Origin: Nitrospirales bacterium | GTDB taxonomy: Bacteria > Nitrospirota > Nitrospiria > Nitrospirales > UBA8639 | NCBI GenBank assembly: GCA_029261255.1 | Contig: JAJDBQ010000064.1 | Span: 1-56,611, forward strand | Length of the DNA stretch: 56,611 bases | Direction: 5' to 3' | Shown here: positions 27,310 through 36,265 of the stretch, piece after piece | Layout of the letters: each line of letters opens with the position of its first letter | Numbering within the stretch: the first letter of the stretch is position 1 | Notes under the pieces: generated by a model | What the model saw: only the letters and a program-made list of their open reading frames with translations | Databases searched by the model: none | What the model was told of the DNA's origin: nothing | Program-made: the position numbers and the translations under genes

Positions 27310-27814
27310 TCCTGGTTGTCCTTTTGTATTTTAATTATCAACTAAAAGGCCGTGATGCTCCCCCTCCATTTCAGAGAGAGGGCTGGGCTGAGGGTCAAGG
27401 CTGAGAGGGTAGTTAAACCACTACAGCATATGGCTACTCACCTTTTTCGTTCTATTCGTTGCAGAGAGTAGCCAATGTTTAGGCAATATTGCAGCCTTCT
27501 ATAAATCTGGCGGTGGAAGCCTCCGGGAATGTTGACTCTCAAGACAGACCGATGGTGTAGAAACCATAGGCCTGGTGGATAGTAGAGTCCTCCGATCAAC
27601 AAAAATCATGCCCTGAGTTTGTCAAAGAGTCGATCTAGAAAACTTCTAGTCGTTCTTATACATGAATACCTTCAGGACCACCGCACAGAAAAATAGTGAG
27701 AACGTAACTAGTGAATTTTCTGAACAGCCGTTCTAGAAACTCTACAACGTAGGAAAGAGACGCTGGGAAAGACACAGCAATGAAATGGCGAGAATCGAGA
27801 ATAATTAAGAAATA
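27310..27814. other. Intergenic region between convergent genes
   Basis: About 500 bases between the convergent phytase-like and ppx genes. I see no gene, clear terminator or repeat. Confidence 0.4.
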
Positions 27815-29371
27815 CTAGGCGGCTCCTTTAGCCGTAACAGGAGCAGGAAGTAGCTCGACAGAACGACGAAAGATTTTCTCAAAAAGTCTTTTTCTTCTTT
27901 CCGTCGTCCATAGTTCTAATTCAGGATCATAGCGAAATCGAACTTGGAGGCTGAGGGGTATGCCTAAATCAACTTTCACCGCTTTCACCACAGAAAAATG
28001 TGTCCGGTCTAATCCATCCGCAATTCGCAAAATTGCGCTCAGCCCTAATACCGACTTTCGCTGACTCGCATTGAGCAACTTAAACCCTTGGTGACCTCTT
28101 TTCGGCAAACCCCGTCGATGATAACGAGCCACATTCGCAATCATCCGCACTTCATCTAACGAAAACCCCGGCAGGTCTGCATGCATAATCAAATAAAACG
28201 TATGTTTATGATGTTTGTTTTCCTGAATATGATGCCCGATGTCATGTAGAAATGCCGCATATTCTAACAATTCCCGTTCAACCTCACCCATCCCATGAAT
28301 CGACTGCGTTTGATCAAAAAGACTTAACGCCAACTTCGCCGTATGATGGGAATGCACTTTAGGGTACTGATAGCGACGAGCCAGCAATAAGATTTGTCGA
28401 CGCCGCACATTGGGAATTTCTTGTTCTGCTACCAGACCTTCATGATGCCGTTGAATAAAATCATAGATCACGCCTTCTCGAAGCGCCTTATCGCTAATGC
28501 GAACCTGCTTCACGCCAAGACACTCCATTAGCACCCTCAGGACAAGAACTCCAGGAAGCAATGTATCAACTCGCCGTGGATCCAACCCTGGAACTTTCAA
28601 GCGACCTTCGGTATCTTTTACTCGAAGAAGTTGCTCCACTTCCTTGATTTCCTTCAAGTCAATTTCAGCCATGTCAATCTGAGAGAGCGCACGACCCGTC
28701 CGGGCAAGGTAAATCATTTCAGCCAAATTTCCAGCCATTCCCGATGACGCCACTAACGAACCGACCGAAAGAGCTTTCTTTCCAGCCAACGATTTCTTGA
28801 TGGCTTGCGTGATGGTGTGCTCCATTCTTTGAACCATTTTTTTATCAGGCGGGTCCGTTTTAAGATACTGATCTTTCAATCGAATAGCGCCTAGCTTGAG
28901 GCTTCGCACAAACTTTAGTCGTTTCGGAATACAGGCCATCAATTCAACCGACCCACCGCCAATATCCACGATCATCGCGGGAGATTCTGACAAATCCATA
29001 CTGTGACGCACACCTAAATAGATAAGTCTGGCTTCTTCCTCGCCAGTAATGACACGGATCTTTAAACCCATTTGCTTCCGAACACGCTTGATGAAATCTC
29101 CACCATTTTTTGATTCTCGCACTGCACTTGTCGCGACAGGAAGAATAGTATCGAATCCCTTATTCTTTGCTAAGAGAGAAAACCGATTGAGCACCGCCAA
29201 CCCTCGGTCCATCGCTTCTGTAGACAGCTTCTGCGAGGTAAAAGTGCCATCACCAAGACGAGCCATCTCCTTGATTCGATCCACAATTTTGTACGAAAAA
29301 TTTTTACCAATTTCCGCTAAAATCATGTGAATCGAATTTGTCCCAATATCGATAACTGCCAGGCGCTTCAT
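27815..29371 (-). CDS. ppx: Exopolyphosphatase / guanosine pentaphosphatase (Ppx/GppA)
   Basis: A 518-residue cytoplasmic enzyme that removes terminal phosphates from polyphosphate or converts pppGpp to ppGpp. The ASKHA-fold phosphate loops are visible as AVIDIGTNSIHMILAEI (residues 5-21), the catalytic-glutamate region ITGEEEARLIYLGV, and AMIVDIGGGSVELMA. The C-terminal HD-like domain has YAAFLHDIGHHIQENKHHKH. The length agrees with two-domain Ppx. It lies 29 bases downstream of a winged-helix gene under a Pho box, so it is likely induced on phosphate starvation to release phosphate from stored polyphosphate. Confidence 0.88.
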   Translation of the reverse strand: MKRLAVIDIGTNSIHMILAEIGKNFSYKIVDRIKEMARLGDGTFTSQKLSTEAMDRGLAVLNRFSLLAKNKGFDTILPVATSAVRESKNGGDFIKRVRKQMGLKIRVITGEEEARLIYLGVRHSMDLSESPAMIVDIGGGSVELMACIPKRLKFVRSLKLGAIRLKDQYLKTDPPDKKMVQRMEHTITQAIKKSLAGKKALSVGSLVASSGMAGNLAEMIYLARTGRALSQIDMAEIDLKEIKEVEQLLRVKDTEGRLKVPGLDPRRVDTLLPGVLVLRVLMECLGVKQVRISDKALREGVIYDFIQRHHEGLVAEQEIPNVRRRQILLLARRYQYPKVHSHHTAKLALSLFDQTQSIHGMGEVERELLEYAAFLHDIGHHIQENKHHKHTFYLIMHADLPGFSLDEVRMIANVARYHRRGLPKRGHQGFKLLNASQRKSVLGLSAILRIADGLDRTHFSVVKAVKVDLGIPLSLQVRFRYDPELELWTTERRKRLFEKIFRRSVELLPAPVTAKGAA

Positions 29372-29400
29372 ATCTGACCTATGATCCTATTGAAGAATAT

Positions 29401-29733
29401 CTACTTTTCTTGCACCGAACGAAAACGATATCCTAATCCCCAAACGGTCTCAATGCAAAAGAGACGCGGCGCGAGGATTTCCAGCTTACGTCGAACACGA
29501 ACAATATGTGAATCGACCGTTCGAGCCCCAACTGATACTTGGGCACCCCAGACAACATCTAATAGTTCCTGACGAGATACTAGCGACCCTTCTTTCGATA
29601 GTAAATTTTCTAACAACCTGAACTCGATTCGTGTTAATGGTTGAGAATTTTCATAAAAAATCATTGTGCGCGATTGCGGATCTAAGACAATCTCTCCGTC
29701 GTGTTTTGCTTGCATAGAGGCAGGATTGTTCAT
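29401..29733 (-). CDS. Stand-alone OmpR/PhoB-type winged-helix protein without receiver
   Basis: A 110-residue protein consisting only of the DNA-binding domain of an OmpR-family regulator. The alpha loop and recognition helix read LTRIEFRLLENLLSKEGSLV, SRQELLDVVWGAQ and ARTVDSHIVRVRRKLE, ending in the wing ETVWGLGYRF. There is no receiver or other domain and no upstream frame that could hold one, so it cannot be controlled by phosphotransfer in the usual way. It is first in an operon with ppx behind a Pho box. It could bind Pho-type sites as competitor or co-activator, which is speculative. Confidence 0.8.
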   Translation of the reverse strand: MNNPASMQAKHDGEIVLDPQSRTMIFYENSQPLTRIEFRLLENLLSKEGSLVSRQELLDVVWGAQVSVGARTVDSHIVRVRRKLEILAPRLFCIETVWGLGYRFRSVQEK

Positions 29734-29780
29734 TAAGAATTCGGAAGACCGAATCAGACCAAGACAGGGACAGGACTTGC

Positions 29781-29834
29781 ATAATACCTACCTTATGTTT
29801 CCACGATATTATGTGACTGTTACAATTGAGTAAA
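29781..29834 (-). promoter_or_regulatory. Pho box and -10 of the winged-helix/ppx operon
   Basis: On the minus strand the half-sites TTTAC (29834-29830), GTAAC (29823-29819), ATAAT (29812-29808) and GAAAC (29801-29797) stand at 11-bp steps. Exactly 10 bases later comes the -10 TATTAT (29786-29781). Confidence 0.7.
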
Positions 29835-29968
29835 TAACCCATCACCGACCTGAGATTAAAGAACACACCGACTAAAAATCTATTTCTCGAGCAATACTGT
29901 CTACAATAGCAGAACAGTAGTGGACCCCAATTCTTGGACAGGGTGCTAAGTGAAACTTCTGCTGATCA

Positions 29969-30814
29969 TTATGCAGCCTTCTTCGCCATTGGACTTGCCC
30001 AATATACGGCATCCGGAGTCTGTCGATTCAAGGACTGGTGACGGCGTTCAGTGTTATAGAACGCGAAGTAGCTAGTCAGCCCAGCCCGTAGCGCTGCTGG
30101 CGTCTCGTACGCTCGCAGATATACATCCTCATACTTCACACTGCGCCATAATCTTTCGATAAATACGTTGTCTACCCAACGCCCTTTGCCATCCATACTG
30201 ATTTGGACTCCACGATCTTTAAGTGTCGCGGTGAAGGCTTCACTGGTATATTGGGCACCCTGGTCTGTATTGAAGATCTCTGGCGCCTCATAGCGCAAGA
30301 GGGCCTCTTCCAGCGCTTCCACACAGGCCTCCGTTTCCAACGTATTCGACACTCGCCACGCCAACACCCGACGTGAATACCAGTCGATGATGGCGGTGAG
30401 ATACATGAACCCCTTGGCCATTGGGATATAACAGATATCACTCGCCCACACCTGGTTGGGGCGCTCAATCCTCAGGCCTCTCAGTAAGTAGGGATAAATC
30501 TTGTGCCCCTTGCCTGGGTGACTGGTTCGCGGCTTTGGGTAAATCGCTCGGAGTCCCATCTTGCGCATCAATCGTTGAACGCGCTTACGATTCACCCGAT
30601 ATCCCTGGTGTTGCAGCTCCACACACAGACGACGGCTGCCATAGAACGGCCATTTCAGATAGAGCTCGTCAAGCGGACGCATCAAATCAAGGTCGACGGT
30701 TGAAACAGCTTGGAGTCGGGCATAGGCACTCGACCGGGGTACCGCCAACAACTGACACTGGCGGGTCACTGTGAGACTTGGCTTGGCCTTAATCATCGCT
30801 TTGCGCTCAGTCAT
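29969..30814 (-). CDS. IS3-family transposase OrfB
   Basis: A 281-residue integrase-core transposase. An HTH_21-type N-terminal region (LYLKWPFYGSRRLCVELQHQ) precedes the DDE core: first aspartate in VWASDICYIPMAKGF, second in FNTDQGAQYTSEAF and glutamate in FIERLWRSVKYEDVYL. The ATG overlaps the orfA stop by four bases (ATGA); a programmed frameshift fusing both frames is usual in this family. All catalytic residues are present. Confidence 0.9.
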   Translation of the reverse strand: MTERKAMIKAKPSLTVTRQCQLLAVPRSSAYARLQAVSTVDLDLMRPLDELYLKWPFYGSRRLCVELQHQGYRVNRKRVQRLMRKMGLRAIYPKPRTSHPGKGHKIYPYLLRGLRIERPNQVWASDICYIPMAKGFMYLTAIIDWYSRRVLAWRVSNTLETEACVEALEEALLRYEAPEIFNTDQGAQYTSEAFTATLKDRGVQISMDGKGRWVDNVFIERLWRSVKYEDVYLRAYETPAALRAGLTSYFAFYNTERRHQSLNRQTPDAVYWASPMAKKAA

Positions 30815-31101
30815 CGGCCGGAACCGAGCGCGGTGGCTAAAAAATCTTTTTCCATCGTTAACTGCCCAATCTTGGCATGCAATTTCTGCTGCACCTGTTC
30901 ATGGTCGGCAGCCGCAAGGAGGCTGGCGCCAAACACATGTTCTGCCTTATTCAGCAACTGCTTCTTCCAGTCTTGAATCTGATTCGGATGGACGTCAAAT
31001 TGCTCGGCTAATTCTGCCAACGTGTGTTCGCCCTTGACCGCGGCCAAGGCCACCTTCGCCTTAAACGCTGGGGAATGATTTCGTCGTGATCGTCGTGCCA
31101 T
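30811..31101 (-). CDS. IS3-family transposase OrfA
   Basis: A 96-residue helix-turn-helix protein (HSPAFKAKVALAAVKGEHTL, then AELAEQFDVHPNQIQDWKKQ) with a leucine-zipper-like C-terminus. It provides end binding for the IS3-family transposase. The ribosome binding site AAAGGAG precedes the ATG. Confidence 0.88.
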   Translation of the reverse strand: MARRSRRNHSPAFKAKVALAAVKGEHTLAELAEQFDVHPNQIQDWKKQLLNKAEHVFGASLLAAADHEQVQQKLHAKIGQLTMEKDFLATALGSGR

Positions 31102-31399
31102 CTTCTGCTCCTTTCGTTATCAAGAAATATACCGCAGAAGATTTCACTTAGCATCTACATGAGTCTGTCCAATGAATGGGGTCCACCTCTCCTTACTGAC
31201 CAACTTACCAATATTTCTGTCAATTGATTGGATAGAGACGACAAGAAGGGTAGAGATAGCAGGGTAAAGACGGAACGACCCCGGAGTCGATGGATAGGAT
31301 ATCAAATGGCAAAACGACAATTGATGTTCTAAATTTCAAGCCTCGTGCTTAATCCAAAGCTCGCATCATAGATCCCATCTTAAGAAATGTCTTTGACTT

Positions 31400-33079
31400 T
31401 CACTGATCATGAAAAAAGGACTCCCAAACAGGCCATGAGAAAGAGGTGCGAATTTTTTCAAATGCCTGTTGTTCAATTTGTCGAATACGTTCCCGTGTCA
31501 CACCAAATCGCTTACCCACCTGCACTCGGTTTAACTCATGTTCCCCTATTCCAATTCCAAAACGATATTGGAGTATGCTTTTGTGCCGCCGAGGCAGTTG
31601 ATTTAAAACTCCCATTGTATGCTGCTGTAATTCGATATGCGAGCAATGCTGTAAGGGACTCAGCTCTGAACTAGGAAGGGCCATCGTTTTGGAAATATCG
31701 CCTTGGTGTTCATCTCCTGGGGAATCGAGTGAAATGGATTCCGTTGGCAGCTGCAGAAGTTGTTCTATTTTTTCCTCTGATACTTTCGCTTGCTGTGCAG
31801 CTGCATGAACGGTTGGAGCATGGCCCCTGCTTTGGGTCAACGATTGAAACGTTCGATCAAGCTTTCGTTTAGATTGGACTATGTTCACTGGAATACGCAC
31901 GGTTGCTTCTCGATCATCGATTGCCCGCCCAATAGCATGCCGGATCCACCAGACTGCGTACGTGCTAAACATGGTGCCTCGGGTGAAATCATAGCGTTCT
32001 ACCGCTTTCATTAACCCGATATTCCCTTCCTGAATAAAATCCATCAGGTCCATATGTCGACCATAGTATTTCTTAGCCACCGACACGACTAACCGAAGAT
32101 TCCCTTCAATGACATGCTGTTTCTCTTCCTCAATTTTCTGAACCCAGGACTTCAATTGACCACATGTCGTTGAAAATTCTAGCATCGCCATGCCCAGGAC
32201 TTCCTCTTCAATCCATAACAATCTCGCCTGCCGAGTGGATGACCTCAGAAATCCAGCGAGACTTTTACCATGTGTTTCACACAAATTCATAAATAACCTA
32301 TATTTTGCGGTTTTCATAAATAGAAAATCGGACTCGGCATGATACTGGATACCTTGCAAGATCTCATGCACCGATATCACTCGATGAACAATGTGGTTAA
32401 GAATTTCAGGATGTAGTGGAAAACAATGTAACCTGCAAAGAATCTCAAAATGTAAGTCTTGAACGTGCCGATGAAGTTTTTTTCGTTTTTTAGGGGCATC
32501 CCAATCTCTCTGCAATCGGCTATTGCACATCAACTTTCTTTCGATGAGGAGAATGAGATCATCTATTCCTGAAGATTGTCCTTTCCCCCAATCCTGGTCA
32601 TTGTCCGAACTATCGTTTTCGTCTTTCTCACCCTCGCCTCTCTGTCGTTGAAGCATCAGCTTGGATAGAGGCAACACTCCCTGCTTAGCCTGCTCAAGGT
32701 ACTCAAGAAGATAATTAAGCGCGAGAGGCAACTTAAAAAGACTCAGATTCCTCCACACCATACTGATCTGAATCTTTTGCGCCAACCGTCGCTGCTCATC
32801 GTGATTTGGTAAAGGAAATCGAGAAATTTCTTTTAAATAAATTTCTACAAGCGATTCCTTCAGCAGAAAGGAATCATGAGATCTACTGGCAAAATCCTCC
32901 GAACGACCATCCATCGCTTCGTCTAATGCTTGAGAATTTTTCTTGTCTTCGAAAAGCCCAGCGTCATACCTCATCTGAGTCTTATCCCATAAACACTCAC
33001 TCCGAGAATCAATGACGCTCGATGTCTGTAGCACTTTAGGGCAAGGCTCATTCTGGAGTTCTTGTTCCTTGAGTTTCAC
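31400..33079 (-). CDS. Divergent sigma-70 family factor (RpoD/RpoS-like)
   Basis: A 559-residue sigma-70 factor. Region 1.2 is recognisable near residues 75-105 (SLVEIYLKEISRFPLPNHDE). About 220 residues without clear homology follow. Region 2 lies near 320-400 (HVIEGNLRLVVSVAKKYYGR, DFIQEGNIGLMKAVERYDFT, RGTMFSTYAVWWIRHAIGRA). Region 3 is weak (RIPVNIVQSKRKLD) and region 4 ends the protein (QLPRRHKSILQYRFGIG, VGKRFGVTRERIRQIEQQAF). Promoter-contact residues look conserved. A second, group-2-like factor in a phosphate island suggests a starvation or stationary-phase role; no clear Pho box precedes it. AAGGAGG lies about nine bases before the start. Confidence 0.8.
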   Translation of the reverse strand: MKLKEQELQNEPCPKVLQTSSVIDSRSECLWDKTQMRYDAGLFEDKKNSQALDEAMDGRSEDFASRSHDSFLLKESLVEIYLKEISRFPLPNHDEQRRLAQKIQISMVWRNLSLFKLPLALNYLLEYLEQAKQGVLPLSKLMLQRQRGEGEKDENDSSDNDQDWGKGQSSGIDDLILLIERKLMCNSRLQRDWDAPKKRKKLHRHVQDLHFEILCRLHCFPLHPEILNHIVHRVISVHEILQGIQYHAESDFLFMKTAKYRLFMNLCETHGKSLAGFLRSSTRQARLLWIEEEVLGMAMLEFSTTCGQLKSWVQKIEEEKQHVIEGNLRLVVSVAKKYYGRHMDLMDFIQEGNIGLMKAVERYDFTRGTMFSTYAVWWIRHAIGRAIDDREATVRIPVNIVQSKRKLDRTFQSLTQSRGHAPTVHAAAQQAKVSEEKIEQLLQLPTESISLDSPGDEHQGDISKTMALPSSELSPLQHCSHIELQQHTMGVLNQLPRRHKSILQYRFGIGIGEHELNRVQVGKRFGVTRERIRQIEQQAFEKIRTSFSWPVWESFFHDQ

Positions 33080-33321
33080 TTGAAGCCTCCTTGTGATTCA
33101 TGACATTCTTAATGATTCATCAAACCCATATCCAGATTGTAGGGAACCAATATGACGAAGACGTTTCTTCTGCGTTAGAAAATGGTCAACATCCTGATAG
33201 CAACAGAAGTCCTAAACACATCTTCTTACTTCCATAGCAACACAAAGAAGGGCTACCCGAGATCCTGAAATTGGGAAGATACGTTCTAAAAAGGCACTTA
33301 GACGGGTCAACTTTATTATTA

Positions 33322-34574
33322 GGGCATCTCTAAAAACCCCTGACATGTGGGTGCTGATTTGCGATACTCCGCCCAAGGAGGATTCTACGATGTCGACATT
33401 GCGCCAACTCAGCTTTTGTGATCTTGCTACCCGGTACGAAGCTCTTAGTCAAAACGGAGATCCGTTAGACGCTCTGGCTTTTCATGTGCCTTGGGAAGCC
33501 TTTCGACCGGCGCTTGACGTCGTGCTCCGTCGGTCCAAGCGGAAAAAAGGTGGGCGCCCCCCCTTTGATACCGTATTGATGTTCAAAATCCTTGTGCTCC
33601 AAAGCCTCTATAATTTGTCCGATGACCAAACTGAATATCAGATCCGCGACCGGCTGTCCTTCATGCGGTTCTTAGGGCTAGATCTTGATCAACGCATTCC
33701 CGATGCCAAGACCATCTGGCTGTTTCGCGAAACTCTGACGCAGGCTCAGGTCATGAGCACTCTGTTTGACCAATTTGAAGCCTACTTGGCCGCGCATGGG
33801 TTACAACCGCGGAGCGGCCAATTAATTGATGCCACACTTGTGCCCGTCCCCAAACAACGTAATTCCCGTGAGGACAATGCCACGATCAAAGCCGGGGACT
33901 GCCCGACTGAATGGGACGAGCAGCCCAACAAACGCCGGCAGAAAGACACGGAGGCTCGCTGGACGAAAAAGAATGGAACAAGTCACTATGGGTACAAGAA
34001 CCATGTGAACGTGGATAAAAAGCACAAGCTGATTCGTCAGTATGCGGTGACTGATGCAGCCGTGCACGACAGTCAGGTGCTTGCAGAGCTCTTACTCCCC
34101 ACGGAAGTCGGACGCGACATTTGGGCGGACTCGGCCTATCGGTCAACGGAGATCGACACGACGCTCAAGGCCAAGCGCCTGCGCTCCAAGATTCATTATA
34201 AAGGGTCTCGCAACAAGGCTCTCACCACTCAACAGCAGACCTGGAATCGAGCTCGCTCGCGGATTCGCGCCCGAGTCGAACATGTCTTTGGCCATCAGGT
34301 CACGGCGATGGGTGGGAAGCTGATTCGCACGATTGGTCTCCTGCGAGCCAGAGCCAAGATCGGGCTGAAGAATTTGACCTACAACTTTCAGCGCTTCCTG
34401 ATTCTCACGCGGCCTTGGAAGGTTCAACGGGCATAAGAACGTGGGGAGGAGGCCTGACCAGGCCGAACAGCGTCACGCTGGGCACGGCTCATCCTGAGAT
34501 CAAACACCTGCCGACGCTATTTCGCCAAGGGCCGAATCAATGAATGACGTAATGAGGGGTTTTTAGAGGTGGCC
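33322..34574 (+). mobile_element. IS5-family insertion sequence with 4-bp target duplication
   Basis: A 1253-bp element whose ends share CTCTAAAAACCCCT in inverted orientation (left begins GGGCATCTC, right complement begins GGCCACCTC). The flanks show the direct repeat ATTA at 33318-33321 and 34575-34578, a clean insertion signature. Confidence 0.85.
33390..34436 (+). CDS. IS5-family transposase
   Basis: A 348-residue transposase starting at the ATG at 33390, which has AAGGAGG eight bases upstream; an in-frame ATG at 33345 is less likely. The N-terminal DUF772-type region (GRPPFDTVLMFKILVLQSLY) precedes the DDE domain: SGQLIDATLVPVPKQRN for the first aspartate, DIWADSAYRS for the second and ARVEHVFGHQ for the glutamate. 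It appears intact. Confidence 0.9.
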   Translation: MSTLRQLSFCDLATRYEALSQNGDPLDALAFHVPWEAFRPALDVVLRRSKRKKGGRPPFDTVLMFKILVLQSLYNLSDDQTEYQIRDRLSFMRFLGLDLDQRIPDAKTIWLFRETLTQAQVMSTLFDQFEAYLAAHGLQPRSGQLIDATLVPVPKQRNSREDNATIKAGDCPTEWDEQPNKRRQKDTEARWTKKNGTSHYGYKNHVNVDKKHKLIRQYAVTDAAVHDSQVLAELLLPTEVGRDIWADSAYRSTEIDTTLKAKRLRSKIHYKGSRNKALTTQQQTWNRARSRIRARVEHVFGHQVTAMGGKLIRTIGLLRARAKIGLKNLTYNFQRFLILTRPWKVQRA

Positions 34575-34752
34575 ATTAGTTAATATTACTATGCAGGCTC
34601 GTATCAGAAACAACTTGATTCACACTGAACAGAATTTTTTTCGAGTTTTTCTTGTCCCCCGTTTATCCCCATACCTTTTTATGGGGATAAACGGCAGGTA
34701 TGCACACACACTATTTCCAGACCATTCGCGGGAAAATTCCGCATTTGTGCTA

Positions 34753-36051
34753 TTACTGAAAAAGATACCGACCTGGGAAGCCCGAATGACGGAGCCCTAA
34801 ACCCTTACAGTTCGCGTAGAAGGTTGTGGTGGCGGGCCAATCGGAGAAAATACCCAAGACACCAACTTTTTGTGCAAGCACATCGATAGTCCGCAAGATA
34901 TCTCCATCGTTTTTCAGGGCATCCAGGGTTGTCTGGTAATAGAATCTACTACCACCTTCCAGCACATCCTCCGCAATGCGGCCTGAGCGCTCGGTCGTCC
35001 AGGTAATCATATCCAGCCCAGCTTTTTTGGCCTTTTTGGCATACGCAGACGGTTTGATCTTTCCGTTTTGATTGACCTCCAACAACATGGGCATCGGCGG
35101 CGCGATAATCTTTACGCCTTGACTAGCCAAATCTTTCAGGAACGGACCCGGATTTGGTCGAGGGATAGTACCGCCATCCAGAAATACAGCTTGCTTCCCG
35201 AAGCCAGGTCTTTTCCGTATCCACGTCAACACATCGTCCAAATTAAAGGACTGAGCAAACACCTTTCTCGGAGAAATACCGGCATCTTGATATTCATCAA
35301 TCATCTTCAACGCATAGTTCTCTTGGCTTCCAAAAATAACTGCAATATCATCTGCATTTCCTTCTTTGAGTTCTGGGGTAAACTTGGCACCCATCTGATC
35401 GAAGAGTACAATACTTTCAGCATGCGTGAGTAATGTCCCCCCAGTCGCGTAGAGATCAGTTCGGAAATCAGCTGTTCCACCAAGGTATTCTTCAACAGTG
35501 GTTGCGTTCGTATCTGCCGCATCCATTTTCCCCTTGAGAGATTTGAACTGCTCCAAAGTAAAATCTGAGGCACAGCACGTAATCTCGGAAGCATTCGTCA
35601 AATTTCCTTGAGCATCAAATTCTGGTGGAACTTTACATTGATGACGAAGATCTTCTCGGGCAACAATATTCGTTGTAGTGTGCAGATCACATTGGGCATG
35701 ACGGCACACAAGTTCCCCATCTTTGGTAAACGTCACATCGCATTCTTGAATACCCGCACCCATCCGGTGTGCCGCTTCGTATGATTCTTTCGTATGCTCC
35801 GGGAATTGCATTGGTGCACCTCGGTGACCAATTGAAAAGTCACTTGATCGATACCTCTTTTTCTGAACTGCACATTCTTGAAGTTCCTTTTTAAGCTTTC
35901 CCTTTTTCATTTTTTGGACTAAATAAAACGGTCGAGGACCAAGTTCAACTGTATCTCGGAGCGAACGATTAAGATCCCCGGCATTGACTGTACCAAGGCT
36001 GAAGTTCGATACGAGAGCAAGGGCTAGGACAACCGGTATTTTTTTATACAT
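34753..36051 (-). CDS. Exported glycerophosphodiester phosphodiesterase
   Basis: A 432-residue periplasmic or secreted GDPD that would release glycerol-3-phosphate from phospholipid head-group diesters. A signal peptide ([18 protein letters not shown]) is followed by the GDPD catalytic start [20 protein letters not shown], the metal-binding [19 protein letters not shown], and later [10 protein letters not shown], a position like the conserved E-K. The C-terminus ends in a [14 protein letters not shown] strand. It carries more loops than minimal GDPDs. It is the last gene in the same-strand series of exported phosphoester hydrolases, 214 bases after the PhoX-like gene. Confidence 0.85.
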   Translation of the reverse strand: MYKKIPVVLALALVSNFSLGTVNAGDLNRSLRDTVELGPRPFYLVQKMKKGKLKKELQECAVQKKRYRSSDFSIGHRGAPMQFPEHTKESYEAAHRMGAGIQECDVTFTKDGELVCRHAQCDLHTTTNIVAREDLRHQCKVPPEFDAQGNLTNASEITCCASDFTLEQFKSLKGKMDAADTNATTVEEYLGGTADFRTDLYATGGTLLTHAESIVLFDQMGAKFTPELKEGNADDIAVIFGSQENYALKMIDEYQDAGISPRKVFAQSFNLDDVLTWIRKRPGFGKQAVFLDGGTIPRPNPGPFLKDLASQGVKIIAPPMPMLLEVNQNGKIKPSAYAKKAKKAGLDMITWTTERSGRIAEDVLEGGSRFYYQTTLDALKNDGDILRTIDVLAQKVGVLGIFSDWPATTTFYANCKGLGLRHSGFPGRYLFQ

Positions 36052-36210
36052 GTCGATCTCCTCAATATCCTAATTGGGGTTTTTTGAAGAAGATAGGCAT
36101 TGACTCTTCTTCTATGACAAAAGAAGCCTGCACTCTCCTATACTTACGAGAGAAAACCCGACTCGATTTCAAGAGAACGAAATAGGAAGAGCAATTTGCT
36201 ATACACGGAG

Positions 36211-36246
36211 ATCGCTCCCCTGGCTTATAAAAGCCAAGGGAACGAT
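36211..36246. other. Stem-loop between the PhoX-like and GDPD genes
   Basis: A 16-bp stem with two mismatches (ATCGCTCCCCTGGCTT and AAGCCAAGGGAACGAT) around a four-base loop. There is no T tract on either side, so an RNA-processing or stability hairpin is as likely as a terminator. Confidence 0.5.
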
Positions 36247-36265
36247 TTGAGAAATGCATATGGAT

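Larger units (their letters stand above)
29921..31185 (-). mobile_element. IS3-family insertion sequence, apparently intact
   Basis: About 1265 bp with two overlapping frames. The ends share TGGACCCCA followed by TTGGACAG and a TGCTAAGTGAAA block, in inverted orientation (29921 onward and up to 31185). I find no 3-4 base target duplication (TAG against CCT). It sits between the winged-helix/ppx promoter and the sigma factor gene and damages neither. Confidence 0.85.

Noticed and set aside
30811..30814. The overlap of IS3 OrfA and OrfB was considered as a disabling frameshift
   Set aside because: Overlapping frames are the normal arrangement in IS3-family elements and both frames are complete.
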